Source of the DNA: CAWGXZ01 sp963826695
Lineage (GTDB): Bacteria > Pseudomonadota > Gammaproteobacteria > Burkholderiales > Burkholderiaceae_C
Direction: 5' to 3'
Assembly (NCBI GenBank): GCA_963826695.1
Contig: CAWGXZ010000003.1
Span: 595,073 to 659,072 of the forward strand
DNA: 64,000 bases
A model generated the notes under the pieces. The model did no database searches, had not been told where the DNA came from, and saw only the letters and a program-made list of their open reading frames with translations. Positions 30,208 to 39,609 of the stretch are shown in pieces. Position 1 is the first letter of the stretch, and each line of letters starts with the position of its first letter. Both the position numbers and the translations under genes were made by a program.

Positions 30208-30907
30208 CCCCGCGCGAGCCGCCACGCCGGTGCTCGCCGCCGTGGGCCTGCACAAGCGCTTCACCGAAGGCAGCGGCGCGTCGCGGCTCGACGTCGCCGT
30301 GCTGCAGGGCGTCGACCTGGCGGTGCAGCCGGGCGAAACGGTCGCCATCGTCGGCGCCTCGGGCTCGGGCAAGAGCACGCTGCTGCATCTGCTCGGCGGC
30401 CTGGAAGCCCCGTCGCAGGGCAGCGTCCGGCTGCATGGCAGCGACTTCGCAGGCATGGGCTCGGCCGAGCAGGGCCAGTGGCGCAATCGGCACCTCGGCT
30501 TCGTCTACCAGTTCCACCACCTGCTGGCCGAATTCACCGCGCTCGACAACGTCGCCATGCCGCTGCGCATCCGGCGGCAGAACAAGCCCGATGCGCAGGC
30601 GCGTGCCGCCGAGGTGCTGGCGCAGGTGGGCTTGGGCGAGCGGCTGCAGCACCGCCCGGCGCAGCTTTCGGGCGGTGAGCGCCAGCGGGTGGCGATCGCC
30701 CGGGCGCTGGTCGGCGACGCCTCGTGCGTGCTCGCCGACGAGCCGACCGGCAATCTCGACCGCCGGACCGCCGACAACGTCTTCAATCTGCTGCTGCAGC
30801 TGGCACGCGCCCGGGCGACGGCTTTCGTCATCGCCACCCACGACGAGTCGCTGGCGGCGCGTTGCGACCGGGCCTTGCACATGCAATCGGGGCGACTGGT
30901 CACGTGA
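30200..30907 (+). CDS. lolD: lipoprotein-releasing ABC transporter ATP-binding protein LolD
   Basis: This 235-residue ATPase has Walker A GASGSGKST, the LolD-specific FVYQFHHLLAEFTALDNV block, signature LSGGERQRVAIARAL and Walker B VLADEPTGNLD. It powers the LolC/E complex. The ATG lies inside the lolC 3' end (eight-base overlap), so the pair is translationally coupled. Confidence 0.95.
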   Translation: MSSPARAATPVLAAVGLHKRFTEGSGASRLDVAVLQGVDLAVQPGETVAIVGASGSGKSTLLHLLGGLEAPSQGSVRLHGSDFAGMGSAEQGQWRNRHLGFVYQFHHLLAEFTALDNVAMPLRIRRQNKPDAQARAAEVLAQVGLGERLQHRPAQLSGGERQRVAIARALVGDASCVLADEPTGNLDRRTADNVFNLLLQLARARATAFVIATHDESLAARCDRALHMQSGRLVT

Positions 30908-30984
30908 CGCGCCGACGTGTGCGGACGGTGCAACACAGTGCACCCCATCGGGGCAGAATTCGGCTTTTCTGAGGAGCGTCTGAC

Positions 30985-31569
30985 ATGGGTTCGATCGCCG
31001 GCAAGGTCAGTCCCAGCATCACCAAGATGATTCGTGCGGATCATGCGAGCGTGCTGGCCACCTTTCACCAGTACGACGTGGATACCGGCTCGAACACCAA
31101 GAAGGCGCTCGTCGAGACCGCCTGCACCGCGCTGGAGGTGCACGCCCAGCTGGAGGAAGAAATCTTCTATCCGGCGCTGCGACAGGTTGCCGGCGAGAAC
31201 TCGGTGCTCGAGAAAAGCGTCCCCGAGCACGACGACATGCGGCACCTGATCGCCCGCCTGCGCCGGATGTCGGCCGTCGACGCGACCTACGACCTGACGT
31301 TCATGGCGCTGATGCGCGAGGTGCTGCACCACGTGGCCGACGAGGAAACGGTGGTCCTGCCCGAGGCCGAGCGGCTGCTGCCGGACCGCCTCGGCGAGCT
31401 CGGCGCACGGATGACGCGCCGCCGGCTCGAATTGATCGGGCCGCGCCTCGGCAAGCTGGCGCTGTCGCGGGCCCGCATGGCGCCCGTCGCCACCGGCCTG
31501 ACAGCGACGGCGATCGCCCTCGGCGCCGGATTCCTGATCTGGCGGACGGTGAACACGAAGCGCTTTTGA
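30985..31569 (+). CDS. hemerythrin domain protein
   Basis: This 194-residue protein has an N-terminal HHE-type four-helix bundle. Candidate di-iron ligands are H in ADHASVLATF, H and E in EVHAQLEEEIFYP, H in PEHDDMRHLI and H/E in LHHVADEETVVLP. Unlike standard hemerythrins it ends with a hydrophobic helix (VATGLTATAIALGAGFLIW), so it may be membrane-tethered. The next gene starts at TTG 31566 inside its stop codon, suggesting a coupled O2, NO or redox-sensing pair with the histidine kinase. Confidence 0.88.
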   Translation: MGSIAGKVSPSITKMIRADHASVLATFHQYDVDTGSNTKKALVETACTALEVHAQLEEEIFYPALRQVAGENSVLEKSVPEHDDMRHLIARLRRMSAVDATYDLTFMALMREVLHHVADEETVVLPEAERLLPDRLGELGARMTRRRLELIGPRLGKLALSRARMAPVATGLTATAIALGAGFLIWRTVNTKRF

Positions 31570-34500
31570 ACGAGCCGACCGCAGCCGCGTTGCCTGCGGG
31601 CGCCGAGGGGGCAGGGGACCGATACGGCCCGATGCCCCGGCCTGCTGTCCTTCTTTACATCGGTGCACAGCCCGAGCGGCTCGACGACCTGCGGCGCGTC
31701 GACGGTTTCCACGTCCACCCGAGTTCGGCCGAGGCAGCGGCCAGCGATCTCGCCCGCCTGGCGTGCAATGCGGGTTTGATCGACGCGAACGCCACGGGCC
31801 TCGAGGTCGCCAGGCGGCTGCGTGTCCAGCAGGCTGCCTTGCCGCTGCTTTTCCTGGTTGCGGACGACAGCGAGAACTTCGACTTCGAAGCCGCGGCCGC
31901 GCTCGGCGGCGTCGACTTCATCGGCGTGCCGCTCATCCCGGCGCTGCTGCGCGTCAAGCTCGGCCAGCTTGCGCAGTCGCCCCCGGCCCGCGCCGAAGGC
32001 GTCGGGTTGCAGCCCGGCGGCGCTTTCTGGCAGGCGATGCTGGCGGCGATCGACGAGGCGGTGGTGGCTGCTGACACCGGTGGACGGATCGTTTTCATCA
32101 ACGCAGAGGCCGAGCGACTGACGGGCTGGCCGCGTGCCGACGCGCTCGGCCGGCCGCTGGGCGAGGTGGTCCGCATCGAGGAGGCGCCGCCGCCGTCCGA
32201 GGCGGTGCAGCGGCTGACGGTGGCGCACGAGCTGCGCGCGCCCAAGCTGCTGATCGGCCGCGACGGAACGCGGCGACCGAGTTGCGAGGTGCTGTCTGCC
32301 ATCACCACGCCGGCGGGCGAGGCCATCGGCAGCATCGTCACCTTCCGCGACCTGACGTGGCGCCAGCGCATCGCCGATTTGCTGGTCGAGGTGCATTCCG
32401 ATCTCGAGCAACAGGTGATCCAGCGCACGGCCGAGCTGAACGGCGAAAGGTCCTTCCTGGCCGCGGTGCTCGACGCCATCGAAGACGGCGTCGTGGCCTG
32501 CGACGCCGACGGCATGCTCACCGTCTTCAACCGCGCGAGCCGCGAATTTCACGGCATCCCCGCGAGCCCGCTGCCCGCCGAGCAGTGGAGCGATCACTAC
32601 CGCCTGTTTCGTGCCGATGGCGTGACGCCGTTGCCGAAGGAGGAGATTCCGCTCTTCCGCGCGCTGCTGGGCGAGCGGGTGCACGACGCCGAGATGGTCA
32701 TCGAGAGCGAAGCCGGCCCCCGCACCATCAACTGCGCCGGCCAGCCGCTGCGCGAAGCCAGCGGCAAGCTGCTCGGCGCCGTGGTCTCGATGCACGATAT
32801 CTCGCTGCGCGAACAGATGCGCGTCGCCCGCGACGGTGCGATCCGCGAGCAGGTTCGGCGCGAGGCAGCCGAGGCGGCGGCCGAGAGCCTCGCTGAAAGC
32901 CGCGAGCGCTTCGAGTTGCTGCTCGAGTCTTCGGGTGAAGGCATCTACGGCATGGCCGACGACGGGCGCTGCACCTTCCTCAACCAGGCCGGCGCCCGGA
33001 TGCTCGGCCTGCAGCCTGAGGAGGTGCTGGGGCAGGACATGCACGCGCTGATCCACCATCACCACGCCGACAGCGCCGCCTATTCGGCGCAGGAATGCCG
33101 CATCCGCGACGCATCCCGTCAGGGCACGGTGCTGCGTGTCGACGACGAGGTCTTCTGGCATCGCGATGGCACGGCCATTCCGGTCAGCTACACGGTGCAT
33201 CCGGCGCTGTACAAGGAGCGCCGCGTCGGGGCAGTGGTCAACTTCAGCGATATCACCGTGCGGCGCGCTGCCGAGGAGCGGCTGAAGGCCAGCGAGGAGC
33301 GCGTGCGCCTGGCGACCGACGCCGCCGACCTCGGCATCTGGCTCTGGGATGCCGCGGCCGACGAGGTGACATGGGAGAACGAGCGTCCGTATTCGATCTT
33401 CGGCGTGTCGCATGCGGAGGGTGCGATCAATGCCGCGCGCTTTTTCGCCGAGTTCGTGCATCCCGACGATGCAGCCCGGTTCGAGGAACGTCTCGGCCGG
33501 TCGGTGGCGACCGGCGAGCGGCTGCGTGTCGAGGCCCGCTTCTACCGCCGCGGCGATGGCGAACTCCGCTGGGCCGAATTCACCGGCATCGTGCGCAGCG
33601 GTGCCGACGGTGCGCCGACGCACCTGCTGGGCACGGTTGCCGACATCACCGAGCGCAAGCGCGCCGACGAGCAGTCGCGCATCCGCGAGGAGCGCTACCA
33701 CACGCTTTTCTCCTCGATGGACGAAGGCTTCTGCATCATCGAATGCATCTTCGATGACGCCGGCGAGCCGATCGACTACCGCTTCCTGGAATACAACCCC
33801 GCCTTCGAGGTGCATACCGGCCTGACCGGCGTCCTCGGCCAGTCGATTTGTACGCTTTACCCGGATTTCGACAGGCACTGGGTGAACCTCTATGGCCGCG
33901 TGGCGCAGACCGGCCAGTCGATCCGTACCGAGAACGAGTCGGTGGCAATGGGACGCTGGTTCGACGTCTATGCGACGCGGCTCGGTGAACCCGGATCGAA
34001 GCAGGTGGCCTGCCTTTTCAACGACATCACGGTGCGCAAGCGCGCCGAGGTCGATCTGCGGCGGCTGGCCGACGACCTGGCCGAGCAGGACCGACGCAAG
34101 ACCGAGTTCCTGGCGACGCTGGCGCACGAGCTGCGCAACCCGCTCGCGCCGCTGCGCAACGGGCTGCACCTCCTGGCACGCGCCGGTGGCGACGCCGAGC
34201 GATTCGCCCGCGCGCGCGACATGATGGAGCGCCAGCTGGTGCAGATGGTGCGGCTGGTCGACGACCTGCTCGATGTGGCCCGAATCACGCGCGGCAAGGT
34301 CGAGCTGAAACGGGAGCGGGTCGCCGTGCAGTCGGTGGTCGCGAATGCGGTCGAGACGGCCATGCCGTCGATGGAAGCGGCGCGCCATGCACTCAGCCTC
34401 GACCTGCCGGCGCAGCCTTTGATGCTCGACGCCGACCCGATCCGCCTGGCGCAAGTGGTCGGCAACCTGCTGAACAACGCGGCCAAGTACACGCCGCGCG

Positions 34501-35231
34501 GCGGCAGCATCCGCGTGACGGCCCGCCTCGAGGAGGGCGAGGCGGTGCTCTCGGTCAGCGACAACGGCATCGGCATCCCGTCCGAGTCGCTGTCCTCGGT
34601 GTTCGACATGTTCACGCAAGTCGGTCGCAACATGGAGCGCGCGCAAGGCGGGCTGGGCATCGGGCTGACGCTGGTGCGCCGGCTCGTCGAGCTGCACGGC
34701 GGCACCGCCAGCGTCTACAGCGCGGGCGTCGACCGGGGCAGCGAATTCACCTTGCGGCTGCCGCTCGCCGCGACCGACGAACCTGCCGCCGCTTCCCCAG
34801 CGGTGGTTGCCGCCAGCACGCCGCCAAGGAGCTTGCGCATCCTCGTGGCCGACGACAACGTCGATGCGGCCGAGAGCATGGCCGGCCTGTTGGAAATGAG
34901 CGGGCACACCACGCGTCTGGCGCACGACGGCTTTCAGGCGGTGCGCGCTGCGGTCGAGTTCCGCCCGCACGTGGCCTTTCTCGACATCGGAATGCCTGGC
35001 AAGAACGGCTACGAAGTGGCGCAGTCGCTGCGCCAGGAACCCGAGCTCGGCGCCGTGCTGCTGGTGGCGCTCACCGGCTGGGGCAGCGAAGACGACCGTG
35101 CGCTGTCGCGCCAGGCGGGTTTCGACCGGCACCTGACCAAGCCGGCGGAACTGGAGGCGATCGAGCGGATGCTGGACGAGGTGACCGCCGCCGCGGGCGA
35201 CGCTGCGGAATCCGCAGGACCGCCCGGATAG
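31566..35231 (+). CDS. multi-PAS hybrid sensor histidine kinase/response regulator
   Basis: The protein has 1221 residues if read from TTG 31566, or about 1199 from ATG 31632. The order is: a degenerate receiver-like domain (about 25-135, no clear phosphoacceptor), then PAS (155-275), a coiled coil (LEQQVIQRTAEL), and four further PAS/PAC modules to about residue 825. HisKA follows with the phosphoacceptor box ATLAHELRNPLAP, then an HATPase (NLLNNAAKYTP, DNGIGIP, GGLGIGLTL) and a C-terminal receiver with VADDN and the LDIGMPG aspartate. No membrane helices are seen, so it should be cytoplasmic. No separate output regulator lies next to it. Confidence 0.92.
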   Translation: MNEPTAAALPAGAEGAGDRYGPMPRPAVLLYIGAQPERLDDLRRVDGFHVHPSSAEAAASDLARLACNAGLIDANATGLEVARRLRVQQAALPLLFLVADDSENFDFEAAAALGGVDFIGVPLIPALLRVKLGQLAQSPPARAEGVGLQPGGAFWQAMLAAIDEAVVAADTGGRIVFINAEAERLTGWPRADALGRPLGEVVRIEEAPPPSEAVQRLTVAHELRAPKLLIGRDGTRRPSCEVLSAITTPAGEAIGSIVTFRDLTWRQRIADLLVEVHSDLEQQVIQRTAELNGERSFLAAVLDAIEDGVVACDADGMLTVFNRASREFHGIPASPLPAEQWSDHYRLFRADGVTPLPKEEIPLFRALLGERVHDAEMVIESEAGPRTINCAGQPLREASGKLLGAVVSMHDISLREQMRVARDGAIREQVRREAAEAAAESLAESRERFELLLESSGEGIYGMADDGRCTFLNQAGARMLGLQPEEVLGQDMHALIHHHHADSAAYSAQECRIRDASRQGTVLRVDDEVFWHRDGTAIPVSYTVHPALYKERRVGAVVNFSDITVRRAAEERLKASEERVRLATDAADLGIWLWDAAADEVTWENERPYSIFGVSHAEGAINAARFFAEFVHPDDAARFEERLGRSVATGERLRVEARFYRRGDGELRWAEFTGIVRSGADGAPTHLLGTVADITERKRADEQSRIREERYHTLFSSMDEGFCIIECIFDDAGEPIDYRFLEYNPAFEVHTGLTGVLGQSICTLYPDFDRHWVNLYGRVAQTGQSIRTENESVAMGRWFDVYATRLGEPGSKQVACLFNDITVRKRAEVDLRRLADDLAEQDRRKTEFLATLAHELRNPLAPLRNGLHLLARAGGDAERFARARDMMERQLVQMVRLVDDLLDVARITRGKVELKRERVAVQSVVANAVETAMPSMEAARHALSLDLPAQPLMLDADPIRLAQVVGNLLNNAAKYTPRGGSIRVTARLEEGEAVLSVSDNGIGIPSESLSSVFDMFTQVGRNMERAQGGLGIGLTLVRRLVELHGGTASVYSAGVDRGSEFTLRLPLAATDEPAAASPAVVAASTPPRSLRILVADDNVDAAESMAGLLEMSGHTTRLAHDGFQAVRAAVEFRPHVAFLDIGMPGKNGYEVAQSLRQEPELGAVLLVALTGWGSEDDRALSRQAGFDRHLTKPAELEAIERMLDEVTAAAGDAAESAGPPG

Positions 35232-35275
35232 CCGTTAGGCCGGCCAGGCGCGCCGCGTCGCAGTGCGCCCTCGGG

Positions 35276-36265
35276 TCAGTCCAGCGACACGTTGGCCTTC
35301 TTGATGACCTCGGCGAAGCGCGTCGATTCGCTGCGCACATAGCCGGCGAACTGCTCCGGCGTGGCCGGGTACACCTCGTAGCCGAAAGTCGCATAACGCT
35401 GTGCGATGTCGGGCTCGGCAAGCACCTTCTCGATATCGCGGCGGATCTTCTGCGCCACGGCCGCGGGGACACCCTTGGGCGCAGCAATCGCCGTCCAGCC
35501 GACCACCTCGAAGCCGGCCGGTCCGCCCGACTCGCCGACCGTCGGCACGTCGGGGAAGGCCGGCAGGCGCTTCGGACCCGCCACCGCCAGGTAGCGGATC
35601 CGGCCGGCGCGCTGCAGGGCGCCCGACGTGCCGCTGCTGCCGAGCGCGAACGCCAGTTCGCCGTTGGCCACGCCGAGGTAGAGCTGCGAGGTCTCCTTGT
35701 AGACGACGTGCTCCATCTGCGTGCCGGACATGGTCTCGAACAGCGACGAGCCCAGGTGCACCGGGTTGCCGACCGACCACGAGCCATAGTTGAGCTGGCC
35801 CGGCCTGGCCTTCGCGTCCTTGATCAGGTCGGCAACCGTCTTGTACGGGCTGTTGGTCGGCACCGTGAAGAAGAAGCTGGCCTTGAACAGCGGCGCGATC
35901 AGCTCGAAGTCCTTCTGCGGGTCGTATGGCAGCTTCTTGAACAGGTGCGGATAGGCCGAAAGATGCACGTTGTCGAGCTGGATCAGGTCGTAGCCGTCCT
36001 TGTCGCCGCGCTTGAACGAATCAATGGCGATGAAGCCGTTCGCGCCCGGTTTGTTCTCGACGATCACCGGCTTGCCCCACATCTTCGACAGCTTCTCGGC
36101 CACCAGGCGGGTCACCGTCTCGGGCCCCGCGCCGGCCGGGAACGGCGTGACGATGCGCACCGGCTTGGTTGGCCAGTCGGCGGCCTGCGCCGACACGTGG
36201 ACCGGCGCGGCGAGAAGGGTCAACGCAGCGGCGGTCGCGGCGAGGAAGGGCAATGTCAGGTTCAT
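35276..36265 (-). CDS. Bug family tripartite tricarboxylate transporter substrate-binding protein
   Basis: The protein has 329 residues from ATG 36265. The signal peptide ends near residue 27 (VSAQA), followed by DWPTKPVRIVTPFPAGAGPET, the family start. VENKPGANGFIAID and YGSWSVGNPVHLGSSLFE are typical internal blocks. It is the third orphan Bug receptor in the window and is transcribed from the same direction as the VOC gene upstream (138-bp gap). Confidence 0.9.
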   Translation of the reverse strand: MNLTLPFLAATAAALTLLAAPVHVSAQAADWPTKPVRIVTPFPAGAGPETVTRLVAEKLSKMWGKPVIVENKPGANGFIAIDSFKRGDKDGYDLIQLDNVHLSAYPHLFKKLPYDPQKDFELIAPLFKASFFFTVPTNSPYKTVADLIKDAKARPGQLNYGSWSVGNPVHLGSSLFETMSGTQMEHVVYKETSQLYLGVANGELAFALGSSGTSGALQRAGRIRYLAVAGPKRLPAFPDVPTVGESGGPAGFEVVGWTAIAAPKGVPAAVAQKIRRDIEKVLAEPDIAQRYATFGYEVYPATPEQFAGYVRSESTRFAEVIKKANVSLD

Positions 36266-36402
36266 GACGGTGTCTCCGTGGGTTTGCGTGCGTTCGACGC
36301 CGCCCGTGCGTGGCGGCGCGGCGTGCCAAGTATCCAGCGTCGACGCGTGTGTCGGCAGGGCAGGGCTGATCGCGGGCAACGCACCCGCGCCGCGGCCGGG
36401 TT

Positions 36403-37314
36403 CTACCTCGGCGGCATGCACCAGGGCATCGACTCGTGCCCGGCGGCGTAACGGTTGCCCACCATCGCCGGGTCGCGATTCAAGAGCGGACGCGCGTACA
36501 GCGGGTGCCTCATGCTGCGCACCTCGTGTTCCAGCGTCGTCAGCAGCTCGCCGCTGTCGGGATCGACGATCCGCTCGAAACGGTACTGGCTGGCGTTGCT
36601 TTCCTCGCTGACCAGGCCGCGGTCGACGAGGCGGCGATGCACGCCGGAAAAGTCGGCGACGGAAATCTGCAGGTGGTGGCCGTCGTACGCCGGCAGCTCG
36701 CGCCCGGTTTCGCGGAAGACGAGCGCGCTGTTCGGCCCCGCCTGGATGCGCGCGCACGAGCCCTGCGCATCCTGCACGGTGCATGCGAGTGCGCCGAGCA
36801 CCTCGCCGTAGAACCGTGCGATGGCTGCCGACGTGCCAGGAACCACGTCGATCTCGACATACGGCATTCCAAGCATCAGCGGGCCGAACCGCGCCGCGTC
36901 CGGCGCATGCACGCGCAGCCGGTTGCCCCACGGGCAGCGGATATCGACCCCGTCGTCTCGGCGCTCGTAATCGAACCGTGTGCCGGCGAGCGACGCCCTC
37001 GCAGCCGCGAGCCGCTGCAGCAGCGCATCGAGGTCCGGCATCACCAACCCCGTCGTCCCACGCAACACCTGCGCAGTGCCGACCGGCAGATGGAACTGGC
37101 TCGTGCCGACGTTGATCCAGGCGTTGTCGAGCCCCGTCCGCAGGAAGGGATCGCGCGTCAGGCCGAGCGCCGCGACGTAGAACGCAATGGCGAGCTGCTG
37201 GTCGGGCACGCCGAAGTTCATGTGGCCGAACTCGACGATGTTGCCGACGTCTTCGGTTGCGCGATCGAAGGGCACATGCTTTCGCGCGCCTGCAGATTCG
37301 GGGTGACTGTTCAT
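36403..37314 (-). CDS. VOC (glyoxalase/extradiol dioxygenase-fold) family protein
   Basis: The protein has 303 residues from ATG 37314; the frame is open to 37362. It has two vicinal-oxygen-chelate modules: EFGHMNFGVPDQQLAIAFY in the N half and MPYVEIDVVPGTSAAIARFY in the C half, with HHLQISVADFSGVHRRL as a later ligand strand. The duplicated layout resembles ring-cleavage dioxygenases and lactoylglutathione-lyase relatives. The exact reaction is unknown. A Bug receptor gene follows downstream, so a small organic acid is a likely substrate. Confidence 0.8.
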   Translation of the reverse strand: MNSHPESAGARKHVPFDRATEDVGNIVEFGHMNFGVPDQQLAIAFYVAALGLTRDPFLRTGLDNAWINVGTSQFHLPVGTAQVLRGTTGLVMPDLDALLQRLAAARASLAGTRFDYERRDDGVDIRCPWGNRLRVHAPDAARFGPLMLGMPYVEIDVVPGTSAAIARFYGEVLGALACTVQDAQGSCARIQAGPNSALVFRETGRELPAYDGHHLQISVADFSGVHRRLVDRGLVSEESNASQYRFERIVDPDSGELLTTLEHEVRSMRHPLYARPLLNRDPAMVGNRYAAGHESMPWCMPPR

Positions 37315-37562
37315 GGGGTGCGATTGACGAGGTCGGGGATCGAGCCCGGTGCGGCGAGGCACGTGGCGGCGAAGGGAAAGTCGAGCACTCTACGGGTTCG
37401 TGTGCGCCTTCGTCGACCACGGCGCTCGCGGCCGTTCAGCGAAACCGGGGCGGGAGTTACCCGATGCGGACCCGAGCCGAGGCGAGGAATACGTCGTTCA
37501 GGTCGAACTGGCGTTTCCCGGGCGGCGTCATCGTCGCATCGCGAGCCAGCGAAGGTTCGGGA

Positions 37563-38084
37563 CTACCGCGCCCGCTTCCACGTGACTTCAAGCGTCATCC
37601 CAGCGGGGTTTCTGGGATTCGTGAAGGTGAGTTCCTCCATCGTGAGGTTCGAAACGATGCGCTTTTGCTCGCCGCCCATGAGATTCGTGTAGGTGCTACC
37701 GGCAAGCTGCAGGGCGATGGTTTTTTCATTCTCGTTGAACGCGTACGTGCCGTAGTACGCAATGGATCCACTGACGATCGATTTGTACTCTTCGGGTGTC
37801 GCCTGGTCTCGATTGTTGGCTGCAATTCGCGGTACGTCGGCGCGCATCTGTACAAGCGCAAAATGCCCGTCTGCCGTGAAAATCATGATGCCTTTCGGAT
37901 TGGCGCCGAACAGCGGCGTTCTGCTCGAATCGGAACGGACGCTGTCCGCTGCTGCAAGCGTCCAGGTGCCGACCAGAAGCTCCTTCTGCGATTTGCTCTG
38001 GGCCACGGCGAGGTCGGGTGCAAGCAGGGTGAATCCGGCAGCGAAGCAGCACAGCGTGGCAGCTTTCACAAGGTGTTTCATCAC
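37563..38084 (-). CDS. exported lipocalin-like domain protein
   Basis: This 173-residue protein has a signal peptide (about residues 1-28, ending LAVAQ). The mature part begins with KELLVGTWTLAAADSV and contains GIMIFTADGHFALVQM and YYGTYAFNENEKTI, the pattern of the lipocalin-like (Lipocalin_5) family. Ligand and role are unknown. From here rightward the DNA is less GC-rich and consists of small genes all on the minus strand, unlike the metabolic region to the left. The 248-bp gap to its left (37315-37562) shows nothing. Confidence 0.8.
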   Translation of the reverse strand: MMKHLVKAATLCCFAAGFTLLAPDLAVAQSKSQKELLVGTWTLAAADSVRSDSSRTPLFGANPKGIMIFTADGHFALVQMRADVPRIAANNRDQATPEEYKSIVSGSIAYYGTYAFNENEKTIALQLAGSTYTNLMGGEQKRIVSNLTMEELTFTNPRNPAGMTLEVTWKRAR

Positions 38085-38222
38085 ACGTTCCCTCCTGAAA
38101 AACCGGCGAGCCGCGCCGGACGGATTTGAATGACGCCGAACGTTCGACAGGTTCGGCGGGCGAATGGGCGCGAAGCAGCCTTCGGAACAACGGTTTGACG
38201 GGGCGGTTGTGCGGTAAATGCA

Positions 38223-38576
38223 TCAAGCGTTGACGAGTACGGCAAAGCCCCCGTAGACCAGGCGCTTGCCGTCGAATGGCATTCGACTGGGGTCATGCGT
38301 CATCCGGGGATCCTTCATGGACGCTGCCATGCCAGCGTCGCGGGTCTCCTTCGAGGGCCAGGTGATCCACGAGAACACAACCGCTTCTCCCGGCTCTCTC
38401 TTCACCGCCATGGGAAACGAGGTGACCTTTCCTTCCGGAACATCGTCCTCCCAGCACTCCACCACATTGATGGCGCCATGCGACTTGAAGACAGTCGCCG
38501 CCGTTTCCGCGAGCTCGCGATAGGCGTCCTTCTTTTCAGTTGGGACAGCGACAAGGAATCCGTCTACGTAATTCAT
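38223..38576 (-). CDS. DUF1428 family protein
   Basis: This 117-residue protein matches the DUF1428 (YbaA-like) family, of ferredoxin-like dimeric alpha/beta-barrel type. The start MNYVDGFLVAVPTEKKDAYRE and the block WITWPSKETRDAGM followed by MPFDGKRLVYGGFAVLV are characteristic. A clear ribosome site (AGGAGG) precedes the ATG. The function of this family is not known. Confidence 0.88.
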   Translation of the reverse strand: MNYVDGFLVAVPTEKKDAYRELAETAATVFKSHGAINVVECWEDDVPEGKVTSFPMAVKREPGEAVVFSWITWPSKETRDAGMAASMKDPRMTHDPSRMPFDGKRLVYGGFAVLVNA

Positions 38577-38621
38577 GGAGCCTCCTGTTATTCCATACCT
38601 GTTACCTGAGTCACATCGACG

Positions 38622-39012
38622 TTATTTGTCGACGCTTCCAGCTGTTGTCCATTTCCTCCATTGAAGGAAAACCTGTAGATCCCCACCCAGTGCAGGCTTC
38701 TCAATGAGGTGAACCGTCTTTGCCAGATGAGGCGGAAGCTCGAAGTTCTCTTCATTGATGTGAGGGCCACGGGGCTCTCGGTTGACTCCTGGACGCACGC
38801 GGGATTCATAATCAAGTCGCCATCGACTTCCGGGCGCCGCATTTCCATCCGACGATCAAGCCAGAGTTGTCTTTCATCGTTCCCCAGTAGGGTTGCATCG
38901 TCTCGCCAGGAGAGATGCCCATGTTTTTTTCTGCGCATCGGATTGCATCCGGAATACTCAGATGAATGCCGTGTTTGCATTCTCTTTCTCTCGATTCTTG
39001 CGCACTGTTCAT
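38622..39012 (-). pseudogene. frameshifted small gene, possibly a polymorphic-toxin-like C-terminal domain
   Basis: One frame from ATG 39012 reads to ...MQPYWGTMKDNSGLIVGWKCGARK and then stops. A second frame continues naturally from about 38820 as WRLDYESRVRPGVNREPRGPHINEENF... and ends at TAA 38622. Joined by a one-base shift they make a protein of about 128 residues. The run W-R-L-D-Y-x-x-R ... G-P-H-I-N-x-E-x-F reminds me of C-terminal domains of Rhs/WapA-type toxins. That resemblance is from memory and weak. The stop-to-start distance to the DUF1428 gene is only 45 bases. Confidence 0.35.
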
Positions 39013-39133
39013 GAATCGCCTTTATGGGGTGATGTCCGACGAATACGACGCCAGTGGAGAGACCAAAGCTCGACATGAACGGCAGACGAAAGTAGGCGAA
39101 GCCTGCTTTTGGCAGTCAGTTCGATCGACGGAG

Positions 39134-39560
39134 GTGCGCTCAGCATGGGCGAGAAGGTATGGGGTGAAAGTCCCCTGTGGGCGTACTGGCCTGAACTCAT
39201 CGGGCGCAAAGATAACCACGAACCGAGGGCAAGCGCAACCCCGCGAGGGACTGCCTCGAGGAAGCCGGAGCGCAAGAGGTGCGAGCGTGAGCCCTTACAC
39301 GGCTGGTTCTTCGGACCAGGGTTACCAGGCGAGCGACGGGGCCTCAGGCCCACTGTGGCCTGCAAGGCACGGACATTGACCGCATAGTCGACACCGAAGA
39401 TTGCGAGGCGAGATGGCACATGGCGGCAGAGCCCACCGGTACGGCCTAGCGTCAATGCGGCGCTCGGGCACCGACAGTTCGTGTTCTTACCCGGGGAGAT
39501 GTGGACCGCGAGCAGCGCGTGTCGGTGGTGATAGTCCTGGCGTCAGACCACACCGGGCTA
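39134..39560 (+). mobile_element. truncated group II intron (5' RNA domains, no reverse transcriptase)
   Basis: The stretch starts with GTGCGCTCAGCATGGGCG, the conserved 5' end of a common bacterial group II intron class, followed by the GGTGAAAGTCCCC element. Farther on are GCGAGGGACTGCCTCGAGGAAGCCGGAGCGCAAG and CGTGAGCCCTTACACGGCTGG type blocks of domain I. A GGGGAGATGTGGACCGCG block appears near 39495. No reverse transcriptase or domain V/VI can be found before the next gene ends at 39610, so only a 5' remnant remains. The right boundary is approximate. Confidence 0.6.
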
Positions 39561-39609
39561 CCTCGTGTCCAGGCACTGCAGCGAGATGCCCGCCGCATGC
39601 GATTCGGCC

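Noticed and set aside
31287..35132. 1281-codon open frame on the minus strand
   Set aside because: It is antisense to the hybrid histidine kinase with its full set of domains, and its sequence is low-complexity His/Arg/Gln-rich.
38085..38222. attC site between the lipocalin-like and DUF1428 genes
   Set aside because: GCCGAAC/GTTCGGC pairs exist but are only about 10 bases apart and do not fit RYYYAAC/GTTRRRY.
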